From Mactra quadrangularis (lineage: Eukaryota > Mollusca > Bivalvia > Venerida > Mactridae): a stretch of 64,000 bases of DNA. Every line of letters starts with the position of its first letter. The first letter of the stretch is position 1. The notes beneath the pieces were generated by a model that worked only from the letters and a program-made list of their open reading frames with translations, was not told the origin of the DNA and searched no databases. Where the stretch lies: the NCBI GenBank assembly GCA_025267735.1, contig CM046303.1, positions 50,671,403 to 50,735,402 on the forward strand, in the 5' to 3' direction. Made by a program: the position numbers and the translations under genes. Of the stretch, positions 1-12,700 are shown one piece after another.

Positions 1-675
1 CTTAGTAAGTATTTGTCACAGGAGATGTGGTTGATGATAAGGAATATACACATTTTAAAATTTCAAAACAAATTTGAAGTAAAAAAAAAAAATTAAAAAA
101 ATTAAAGAAATTTCTAAGTTCAAGGGGAGATAATTCTGAAAAAAATGTATTTGGAGTAATGAACTTTAGTACATGAAATGTGGTTGATAATAAGGAACAT
201 ACATTTAAAGTTTGAAGTCAATACCTAAAGAAATAAAACAGTTGCAGTAAAAACAAACATTTTTTAAAGAAAACTCTAAGTTCAAGGGGAGATAATTCTA
301 AACAAATGTATTTGGAGTTATGAACCTTGTCACTGGAGATGTGGTTGATAATAAGGAACATACATTTAAAGTTTGAAGTAGAAACCAAAAGAAATAAAAC
401 AGTTGCAGTAAAAACAACCATTTTTTAGAGAAAACTCTTAGTTCAAGGGGAGATAATTCTGAAAAAAATGTATTTGGAGTAATGAACCTTGTCACATGAG
501 ATGTGGTTGATAATAAGGAACATATATTTAAAGTTTGAAGTTGATACCTTAAGAAATAAAAAAGTTATAGTAAAAAATATTTTACTGCACAAAAACTTTA
601 ATCAGAAATGTGGACGCGGATGCCGACGCTAGGGCGAGTAGGAGAGCTCTTCATTTACTTCGTAAAGTCGAGCTA
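1..675 (+). mobile_element. Pearl/Helentron-like element with ~161-bp core repeats, copy 1 (cut by window edge)
   Basis: Core units beginning TTCAAGGGGAGATAATTCT start at 119, 281 and 442, spaced 161-162 bases. The array ends in a segment ACTTTAATCAGAAA, GGACGCGGATGCCGACGC, GGCGAGTAGGAGAGCTC and CGTAAAGTCGAGC (to ~673). The same layout occurs at 13471-14482. The left end, CTTAGT, matches the start of the other copy just inside its GCTCGACTTA terminus, so only a few bases are missing. It lies in an IQCE intron. Confidence 0.75.
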
Positions 676-723
676 AAAACAATAGTATCTAAAAAGAAAA
701 TGTTAACAGATATCATAACTTAC

Positions 724-3700
724 TGTAAATCTTCACATCTTTTCATCCATCTATTTTTCTCAGCAGATAAAGATTTGATTTTATCAGTTTTCTTCTCTAA
801 AGCTTCCAGTAATTCAGATTCTCTTTTATCTAGTTGATCCAATCTATCTTCTAAACTTCCTTCCAGAGCTATTTTACCTGAAAGTATATTATTACTATTT
901 CAGCATGACAAAATAAATCTGATACAGGTCAAGTTCTGAAAATAATTAAAACAAGTAAATCTGTGAGCTAATGCTCACTAGTGATACCCCCGCAAAAATC
1001 TAAAAATATGCGACAAACAGGAAGTAGATGAGCAAGGAGCATGAAATCGCTTTACACCACATGGGACTATGGGATTAAGCAATATGCAAAGTATTAGGCT
1101 GCTGCATGTTATAGTTGCTGAGAAAACTGCGACGGAAATTTTGTAACGGACGGACGCGCGCACGGACACACGCACGCACCGACAAGGGTAAAACAGTATA
1201 CCCCCCTCTTCTTCGAAGCGGGGGTATAAAAAGGAGTCTAACCCAGGTCGGTGGCGCAGTTGGTAGCGCGTCAGGATTTGGAATCTCGTGTCCCGAAGGG
1301 GGTACAGGTTTGAATCCCACCCTGGGAGGTTATACCATTCCATGAAAATTTGACAATAATGACAATTTTTCCGGCCTTGTGGAAGGGTAGGAGAGTACTG
1401 GTTATAGACAAGGGTCCAGGAAAGCTAGGTTAGTGTGTCCCACACAGCACAAAAGCAGAGAGGAGGAATGTTTTAGATTTTAAAACTTTTGTTATAAACA
1501 AGACGCCACAAACAAATAAAGAAACCAGAACGTTATAGTTACTGCCTTAGAACAGACTGTGGCAAGGAATGGTACAAAAGCTTGATGTTTGTATATATGG
1601 ATTTCATACCATTTATCCACATCTTATTTCATTAATTTACAGAGACAAGTCTCACCTAACCAGCGCTTGAGGAATATTTTCTTTAATAACATTCCCTTAC
1701 ACTTTCACAAAGAGCTGACAATTTCTCCCTCCATGAAAGAAAAATCACAATATAGTCAAAATCTTTGTCAGAGTATGATCAGTTATACCCGAGAATTGAA
1801 CCTAGATGGCCAGAGGCTAGTGTGTTTCAAATCAATTGAACCTGAGCCACTGTTATCAATGCACAGTTACAAGTGATTATAATAAAAGAATGATAGTCTT
1901 ACCTGCCATCTGTGGAGCTTTACTTTCATACGATACTAATGATGAACCATCTGCATACTTTTCTGCTCTTTCAAGTTTCTGTAATCAAAATAGTCAGAAT
2001 TAATTTAAATGAATTTAATAGTATTTCATTAAATTCAATATTAAATTCAATTTTTTTGTACCCATTAGGGCTCTACACCGGTTTACGATATATATCGAAT
2101 ACCGGTATTGTAGGTTCGATAGATATATCGGATCGAACGTTTCCGTATCGAACAAAATATCAATCAATGACGGCCATTCAAATAAAGTCCATGGCCTTCA
2201 AATTAGTGATATTTTGTATCGCCAAATCAACATTCTACTGCTTCCAGATCGGTATGGACTAATCTGTGGACAAACAATATCATAATATGATATTCCTTTA
2301 TGCAAACGTCTTGCACCAGTTACGTAATGTTTTGTTCCTTTCAATCAAGGGAAGTAACTGATGCAGTTAGAATGTCCCTTTTGTTTTAGTCTGTGACCAG
2401 TAGTCACTCAGATTTGTTCGGGCAGATCCGCAATGTAAAGATAATTTGATTGAACAGAAGTGATAATATCATGTCATGTAAATAGTTTTAAGTTCTGAAA
2501 GAGTATTATGTTTTTTCGTTTTGCTGAATATAGACAAGACTCACTGGATGCAATTATATTTTTTTCTAAAAATGCAAACGTCATATTCTTTAGCATTTAA
2601 AATAGTTATAAGACAGTGCATTTAGTAGTATGGGGCAACTACAATTAAAATAAATGAATAAAACAACACTGTTTTGCTGTTTCATAAAAAAATGCTTTTT
2701 ATTATTAAAATATCATATGATATATCGAATATCGATCATTTTGTATCGATGCGAATATCGTATCGATCATTCTGACCGATATAGAACCCTAGTACCTATA
2801 CCAGTTTGACACCAGGCTATATGACTTATCTACAATTGCTGTTGTATGAATCATAACGGCCAACAATTAGCTGATCATATTCAGTTTCAGGCAAACAATA
2901 AACTGATTTCAGTTTTTAGTAATAAATTGTGACAGCACTAAAATATATACATACCTTTTCAAGTTGATTGATAGTTCTTAATAATTCATTTCTATTCATA
3001 TCTTCATAATCTCCTGAAAATGATGGAACAAATAAAGTATTTAATAATAATATTATTAATAATAATAATAATAAAGACTTTATTTAAAATGGCTACACAT
3101 TTGGATAAATCCAATCTTCCATGTGGACCTCTGATAGAACATTTACAAGTTATTTACATTATTTACATAGTGAAAAACATAAAACAAATTAACATATTGA
3201 AAGATAAGAAAAGTTGCATAAGCCTGTAATAAAATGTGTGAATATTTTCAGTGGACAAAGACTACTTTGCATTTAGAGAAATTAATCAAAGATTTAACAG
3301 AGACTAACTCTGGACATTTTTACACATATATGCTTATGAAAATTTGTTAAAATAGCAGTAACCTCATTAAAATTTTCTCTAGCACTAACCCGATATATTG
3401 TATTACATGATAAAGTGCAAAAAATAAACTAGCCAGACAATAATGAACAGTAATTTTAGCTAGCCTGAAACAATTTTTGCTAGCCCCAGGCTATGGGTTA
3501 GTGAGTTAAGGCAATGACTGTAACTGGTGATTGGGATAGAACAAATTGTCACTTAGTCATTCAAATCCTATTTTTCAACAATACATAGAGTCAACTACCT
3601 ATGCTCGGTCACTACCAATGCTCGGTCACTCAATCTAAATTTAAGGGGGAAAAAATGGAAACCTCTAGATTTGTGTCTATTTTTAGGGCTATCTTTCAAA

Positions 3701-6700
3701 CACTCGCAGAAAACCAAAAATCATGATCATTGAAATGCTTGACTGTTTTTGCAGACGAAAGATGCGGACATCACCTGCTGTTATCACTAGAAAATCGATT
3801 TTTGAACAGCCTTGTCTTATTCACTTATAATTATTATAATAATATATGATTAAATATTATGAATATGATTAAACATTATGATTTACTTAAATCTATAGTA
3901 TTTATATAATAATCTATCAATTGAAAATAAAAATCTCACATATTTACGTCTATTTTACATAAAACAATGTGACCGAGCACTGGTCCGAAATTTTCCAAAT
4001 ATACCGTGTTTTATGTATAATACTTCGCACCCATTTTATCCAATATTCGGGATAGTCAGACGCTTGTTTTTCTGTAAACGGAAGTAGGTCAACATGTAGA
4101 CGATATTGCGGTATGAATTTTACATGAATTGACAGAATACTGTTAACCCGCTTTGATTTTGATATAAAAGTGACTGAGCATAGGTAACGTCACTCTATAG
4201 ATCTGTAGCAGAAACTCATTCTGCATCAATGGTTCAATGCAAAACTAGTCTAACTACATGTAGATAAAGAAGAATGTTAACTGATCTAATTATACAGTAC
4301 CAACCAAAAGTTTGGAGACAAGGAGATTTAATGTAAAAAAGATAATTACATTGATTGTTTTGGGTAAAACCATTATTTTCATTATATTTAATATGGTTGA
4401 TGATTAAATGAAGACAAAATTCTTGAATGCATCACATTTATAGGATTCAGCACCTGACATCCCAAAGCATCTAAAACCAAATTCAATATATTTCTTTTCA
4501 ATGACATATATTATAAGCTACTTAAGTAGTTTCAACTACAAATAGTACCATAACTAAAATATAAGCAAAACTAAAAAGCATTTCAAAATAAACGGTATTA
4601 CAACTTTTGATAAAACCTATATAAATGTCTCCTAACTTTTGGTGGGTATTGTACACCTGAAGTATCAAAACAATAGATATTCTTGATAGCCCCAACATCC
4701 ATGGTAAATTTTATCAGTTAAAACTTACTATTGCGTGAAGTCCCACCACCATCCATGGCATTCTTAAGATCTTCCTTTAGACTTCTGTTCTCATTTTGTA
4801 ATTGTTCATTAGATTTATTTAAACGTAATATTGTTTCATTTAGAGCTTTTATCTTTACATTGCCTTCTTTCGTAGTCCCTCTGTAAACAAGAAATGTATA
4901 AGGATATGTTAAAAAAGCACAACTATCATGGGAATATTGACTGTTTCAGAACATTTAACGAATGATAAAATGTTTTAGTAGAATTTATAGCAATATTTTC
5001 AGATCATAGATATACTAGCTTCAAGTTAACATTAGCTGAAACTCTGGGGAATCTTTTACTCCCCTTGCTAGACGTCAACAAATAGAGCACTAAATAATAC
5101 GGCTCTGCTATACTAAGTATAAATTAACACTAACAGGCATACAATTACAACTGCTTGAAATTAAAGTAATCAGAGGAAAATGTTTTGCTCCAGGTAACTA
5201 TCAATGTCCCTGGCAGGATTGCAACACAGAATCTCTTAGAAAGTCCAACATTGTGTCACTGGACCACTTCTCCTAACTTATAAATCCTATACAAAAGTAT
5301 TACCTAACAGCTTTATCCATGCCGGTATCTTTAGAGTTCTGTAATCTAACAATTTCATTATAAAATACTTCCATCTGTTGTTTCATTTCATCAATTTTAG
5401 TTGTCTTTAAATCACTTTGTAATTTTCTATAATACAATATAATGAACAAATAATTATGGAACACAATTTTAACTTTAAATATTTTCATTTAATTTTCACA
5501 TCAACAAAATATGAAGCTGGCATTGAGTGAAATAAACACCTAAAATTAAAATGTATACTGTTTACTGAAATTTTTTAGTTACTAACAGGTCACACGATAA
5601 CTATGATTAAACTGGTATTGTCAATTCACTTCTCCAAGGTAATTCAAGCTTATATGTTTGAGTTTAATATAGCACCTTTTCAGACAACAGCAGTGATAAC
5701 ACAAACAAAAACAGGAAACTGGGTGATTGTAAAAAAGTATAACATAAGCAGTCCACAAAATAAGTGGGTGTCCGGTTGCCCAGGACAACTGCTTTTTAGT
5801 ACGACAACCAAACATTTCTTTAATTACGAACAAGGGATAAAGCTTGATGCTAAATCAACCTGTTCGGGCAATCTCTTTCATATCCTAATTTTGTAAACTG
5901 CATTACAATGCATTTCATTCGTAACCCACAAATCCGTAAGTGTTCAGGGATTTTTAAGTAAAAGTAGCAAGACAGTGTTGTCCAAGCTTTTATGTTTATT
6001 CCAAGGACTTTTTCCATAATCTCTGAAATCTAAATTCCATGATTTTTTAAAACAAAAAACTGTCATGATTTTTTAGAACAAACAAAAAACACATTTTCCA
6101 TAATTTGGTCAGATCAGTACTACCCCCTATGTATCCATACAAGAATGTCTTAAATATGTTAGACATACATTAAGGACACATTCCACAAGGCGATTGCTAG
6201 CTAGCGCTTTTTGAAAGCGATTTGCTCCATCTTGGCAAGCCGTTCCGTAGGAAGTCGCTACAAAGCGCTAGCTAACGATTGCCTTGCGGAATGTGCCCTA
6301 AGTTATAGAGACCTATCTCATCAAAGTTAGAATACTTACACATAAGCAGCCTCTTTATCTCTCATCTGTGTTTCTAATTTTAATATTTTCTGTTTTAGAC
6401 TATGTATAACTGAACCTGAATCTGGTCTCTTGTCTGTCAATGTTCTTCTTAATTCTTCACTCTGTTAAAAAAAATATTAAAAACTTTGAGTTATTACAGC
6501 CATTATACATTCATTTACAACAGACGACTAAGAATTTATTAAAAATACAATATGCATTAGAGACATAATTATCATGTCAAACAAATTTGCTTTCAAAGTT
6601 TAAGTTTGAGAAAATGATGTCATTTACTTAATAATTTTATCTACTGATGAAGGCCTGTTGATAAATTTTTATTTAAAAATAACATAATTTAAATCATAAA

Positions 6701-9700
6701 TACATGTATGTGGCATTTTTACAAGGTTAATTTATATACCCAGTTTTACACAGTGTCGACACAACTAATGTTATTTACCAGTGCACCTAACCTAGCTTTC
6801 CTGGACCCTTGTCTATAACCAGTACTCACATACACTTCCACAAGGCTGGCAACTTCTCTATATAACTATTTGTATGGAGGAAAATGACATTATTGTCAAA
6901 TTTTTATGGAAGAGTATAACCACCCTGGGTGATTAAAGGTTCATTAAAATTATATGCAATCACAAAACCAACTATACTAACCTTATGTGGATGAAGTAAT
7001 GAATCTATTTCCTTTTCTTTCTTTAAATTATCTTCCTCTAATCTTCGTATTTTAGCTTTCATATTTGAAGCATCTTGATTTAAGGCACCAACTTGTTTCT
7101 TATATTCAAGTATTTGTTCATAATATTCTTCCGGAGATTTATATGCCGGAGTGCCAGGAACAGCTCTAGCTGTAATAAAATAAATATACATGTATATAGT
7201 TATTTATTGGCAATTGGAGTACAGGGCTCAAATTTAACAAAAAATTGAACTTGGAAAATTTTGCAAGTTTACTTTATTTTAAGTAGCAAAATGAAGAAAA
7301 TTTAATGGCATACATAATAACTATTCATATATGCAATACAAAACAACACAGTACATGTACTATATTTATGGATAGAACAAGGGCGTTTTTATGGAATTGA
7401 CAAAGAATATCAAACATGTTTGTACTGTGAATCTCTAATTAATGCTATCAATCTATCTGACTGTCTAATGCTGATTTGAGCCTCATTAGTTGGGACAGAA
7501 ATATTTTTGCTGCAATTTCAACTCGCAAAAATTTGCAAATTAAAACAAAAGTTTCTCGCAATTTTCATCCACTTGTATTTTGCGAGTATGAGCTTAAATT
7601 TGGACCCTAGAGTATAAAGCAAACCCATGATTAGGACTGCATATTTTCATGACAGTTGCAATATGATACAAGTTGCAACACAGTTGTCACAAAATGATAT
7701 ACTTTCACTACAGTAAAAATCAAATGGTTAAGTATTTACTTTTAAATTTTTGCCCTTAATTAATAAACAAGCAACTGTCAATACATTGTAAAATGAATAA
7801 GATATCATTATAACAGATTACAAACTTAAAGGATCCTCAAGAGTTGAACAAATAGTGAATTACAATATCAAAATTATTGGAATAGTGTACTCGTTGAGTG
7901 CTTAACTCAAATAGATTTTTCAAAATTTACACAAATCAAAAAATGATAAAAAAAAATAAATACAAGCATATGAATTTGTGCCATTATACATCGAGGGTTG
8001 CCTGCAAGACAGTAATAAGTGCATTGTTTAAAAGAGTGAGTTACTACAGTATTGCAGGCAACCCTCGACATAATGATGAATAAATATATCAGCAGATAAG
8101 ACGATCAAATAAAAAATAAGTCAAAATAAAATCGAAACTTAAATTGCATTATGAAAAGCCCCCCAAAAAATTGTAAGCAAACAAACTCAATATAAAAGAT
8201 AATATCATACCAGTAGGGTCGGAATTCTTGCCAGATTTTTCAGTACCAGCTAACTGTCTTAAGTAGGATGAAGTACTTAAATAAGGCATATCTTTATCTC
8301 GAGGACGTTTTCCACCAAATGTATTCATACCTGTACTTTCTGTAGTAAAACCTGAAAATATAGTTATATAATAGATTATGTACCAAACATTATAACAGGG
8401 TTGATGCTCATGTAATCTTCAATAACAGGTAACCGCCCCGCTAGCTCAGTTGGTAGCACGCAAGTCTACTGATTGAGTGGTCGTGGGTTTGATTCCCTGA
8501 TGGGGCATACTTTCGTGGAGATTGGTCATGAAATAATTTCTACAGCCATTCTCCCTCCTATCAATGATTTTTAATTATGTAGGGCAGTTGTCAGTCACTG
8601 ACGAAAGTATCACTTAGTAGTTGTTAACAGCTAAATCCAGAGATTTAGCCTTTCCAGAAGGAGTGAGTAGGTTGACTGACCACCGTTATATGACCTTTAC
8701 AATGTGCTGCTACGGCGTTAAACCCAACAAACAAACAAACAAATCATTAACAGGTAAGAAGGTAAGCAGAAGCTTTGGGTTTTTTTTTTTGCTGATGTTG
8801 CTTTCTCATCCAAGACGAATGATTGAATGACATCAAATAACACATGAAATAACTAATACTTTCCTTTACCAACATATTTCAATGGATTCTGTGAGTTTTT
8901 ATTGTTGGCTCTGAATCCTCTGCACAAAAATGGAGTAAAGCAGTAAACTATGCCATGTCTAATAATAATTTGTGAAGAAGAGTAAACAATTATAACTCAA
9001 ATGCTAATGAGGTCATTTTTAATAATGAGGACAAAAAAAACCTAAGTAAAACATGAATACATAACCAGGCTTTGAAGCAACTATTTATATCAAATGACAA
9101 TGCAAATACCTGTTCCAGTTTTTCTAAGTGTATCAATCCAATATTCACCAGCTGTTTTATGTCTAGGACTTATAGGATGTCTGTTACTTGCTAAACCAAC
9201 TGAAAAAACAATATAATATATGGAATAAATGTACATGTAGAGTTAAAAAAAGTTTATGTGCGGTTTAAAGTCTGAATCCATATACATGTTCAGCCAACTT
9301 TAAATACAATTTTGTACGTTAACTCTTGATCATTGAAATCACCCTCAGGCAGGTGATACCTCACAGTACCCATTTACACCTGGGTGGAGTGAAACAATTG
9401 TAGGTTCATTTCTTGCTCAAGGAAATTAGCATTGTCCCTAGTGGGATAGAACCCAGGACCTCTCGATCCCATAGCGTGCGTCCTTCCACTGGACCACTGC
9501 TCCTACTGGATCTATGCTTGACATCATACAACCACATTACATAATTATTATAGAGGAAACTTCTAAAAAACTTTATTTCCGCTGTTATCAGTGCCAGTCT
9601 TAACTAATAACTTTTATTAGCATTGGACATTCAGTCCAGCAAAATAGATTCTTTTGCTTGACCAAATGAAAGTTTACTGGACCAAACAAAGTCTAAGTGA

Positions 9701-12700
9701 TTTAACAAATATGCTGTCCATTTCAATGATTTAGCATTATATAAACAATATGCATGTGGGAAGAAATATCTCAAATTAAGTTTTTTAGCTAACTATTACA
9801 CTGTTTTTTATTCATACATGAAAATTTATAGTGCGATTTTATTGCGTAAAGAAAATGGGGGCGGGAAAGTTGGTGGAAAGTCAGACAACCCAAAGTCACA
9901 GGACCAAGCAAATTGGAAGACTCAGTCCATGGTCTTCTTGCATTTCAACAAAAGCAATGCATGTGTACACTTCTTGAATTTCTATGTAAAAGAAATACTA
10001 TGATTAACAAGTGACAATAAACAAAGTTAGTTTACAGAAAACAGCTTAATCATAACAAAAAATTATACAAAAAAATCAACATACCTGTAAGTCTATTTTT
10101 TACAGCATTCATCCACAGATCATGCCCTGTTCTATGAGTAGGGGCACTCTGGGGTCGCTTCTTTTTGGTTTTAGAAGGGGTCACTAAAATATATACAAAA
10201 AAGTAACACTCATAACTTTATTAAAAAGCAAAAATCATTAATTTAAAATGTACAAAAAAATCTACTTTATTCATTTAAAATCTACAATTTCCAACCAATC
10301 AACAAAATCACATTTTCTCATGGCAAATGTACAAAAAATTCAAAATTTGAAACATACTATTTATTTTACCATTGAAGGAACCTTATCAGTAAATTATGTA
10401 TAAAGCCAAACTAATTAACAATTAAATGAGATCATTAGGTGGAAAAAATGAGTCTAAATCAGTTACAAAAAATGAAATATTGGAAAATTCAGGACAGACA
10501 AATAATTCCGTAAATCAATATGAACAACAACAAGTCATGGGACACAGGTGTTAATTACACTGTTTTATAGGAGAATAATCAATGCTTTCATCACACCAGT
10601 ATGACAGTATAAGATAGATTAATGATAATTTCTGTCTAGCTCTAGAGAAATCTAATTAAAACCTGATGTAAAATTCTCTGCTCACATACTAGCTTATTAT
10701 ACATCTGACAAACTTGCAGTAAGGGTCACTTGAGCTGATCTTTGCTCTTATAATGTTCATGACAAAACTAATAATAAATCGTCCCATCACAGCCACCATC
10801 ACAGCCTGAGAATAACACACTGCCAAACTAGCTTGTAAAATCAATCTCAAAATAGAAATTACCAAATTATGAAGCTATTCATAGTGCTTCATCTGAATAA
10901 AAGCTATGCATTGATTGATAAACACAGAGGTCATCTGAATGTGACCCCAATGAAAGGTTGGGAGATCCTATAGAAAGCAGTCTATAGGATATCTGTTTGC
11001 AGAGATTGGCTCTAGAACAATAAAATGTCATTTTACAGGAGACTAATCAATGCTCTAATATCACTGATAAGACAAGAAAAGGCAGATTAGTCACATGAAT
11101 GATAATGTCAGTCAAGTTTAAGAACAAAAAAATATTTACCTGGTCGACCAGTTCTCTTCTTAGTTCCAGCAGCAGATACTAAAAATATATAAATTATGGT
11201 GTTTTATGTAGTACCTTTAAGTAGAAATTTATCTTTGTTCCAATGCTGAATTTTCTCTCTATTGTATAATTCTACGTAAGTCTATATTAGACCTTAAATT
11301 TGACCTGGACCTTCAAGCTACAAGTGCAGGTATTGCATACAACACAGTGCCTGTTGACAAAGAACATTTGCGTGAAGGAAGTTAATGCCGAGACATGAAG
11401 CGGAACAGTTTAACACACCATCAGATGGATGGATAATGTAACCAATTATAAGTATGTAGCAGATTTCTTGAACTTGGTTTTATAATTAATTAAACAAAAA
11501 CTGTCAGCTGATTTTCAACAGATTATCTTACCTGGTCTTGTTTTCTTCTTCACCGGAGATTTTGGCACTCTATTTCGTCCAATCTAAAAATAAAAAATGA
11601 CAATTAATAACAAAAAATTTGTGCAGTCTATAAATTAAATATGGCAATTAAAAACAAACATTTTATGTACTGAAAAGAAAAAATTAACAGTCTAGTCTCT
11701 ACTAATTTAGAATTGGCATAAAATCACTTAATTTGCTGCTTGCATTACTTACAATTTTTGTAACAATTAGGTCTGCATGATTGATTATTATCACAAAAAA
11801 CGTGTTTATAATACTTATTATTAAACATAACATAACATAACATAGATTTTATTTTAGGCTTAAGCCTTGAGGCCCATCGCCATAAACATAATTATATACA
11901 TTTACATAATATCATAGTACATATTAAATTACAATTGTAATATAAACATTCATTTTATCAATACATATAATAAGTTTTAATTATTAATATTTATGAATCA
12001 AAAATTTAACAATTATATTAAGTGTGAAATTAATGTGAGAACATTGTATATACGGTAACATTGTGAATTTTATAATAAGTATACATGTATAATAGATATT
12101 GATATCATTACTCCTGTTCGTCTCTTATTTTAAAAGCTTTGATACAGAAAATACATAGTTTATTTAGTACTGATCGTTTTGATTCGTTCAGCAGTAAAAT
12201 TAATTTGTGCATATTTGGTCTAGATCTATAAAACCTGGGTATGTAGGCTAGTCTTAATTGTGTGTATAAAGGACAGATAAAAAAAAAATGAAAAATATCT
12301 TCAACATCATTTAATGAACAATAAATGCACACTCTTTCATTTCTTGGAATGTTTGTGTGACGACCGGTTTCGATTGCCAATTTATGAGAAGAAAGTCTAA
12401 GTTGTGACATGGTATTACGATATTTTTTATTTTGTAATATATTCAAATATGGTGCTCTATCGAATGAGCTATTTAGTTCTCTGTAAACATCCATAGATGA
12501 TGATGCATTTATGTTTGTGCGCCAACTATTTAAATACAAATCTATTAGTCGAACTTTGAACAGTGGCATAAATGAGTTCATATTGACAGATTCGGGATAC
12601 ATCCAAACATCAGGAAAACCTGAATTATTCAAAAGTTCGCGAACTTTGTATATCCACGTGTTTCTATACCCGTAGTGATTAACGTTGTTAATTTGATGTT

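Noticed and set aside
1240..1325. Functional tRNA gene
   Set aside because: A and B boxes are present, but the same head is fused to a SINE body seen elsewhere, and the stems pair poorly.
4729..7169. CEP290 or another generic coiled-coil centrosomal protein instead of IQCE
   Set aside because: The VPGTPAY, RRLEEDN and KLQSDLKTT blocks in order fit IQCE specifically.
8435..8510. Functional tRNA gene
   Set aside because: It is the head of a full-length SINE with a target duplication.
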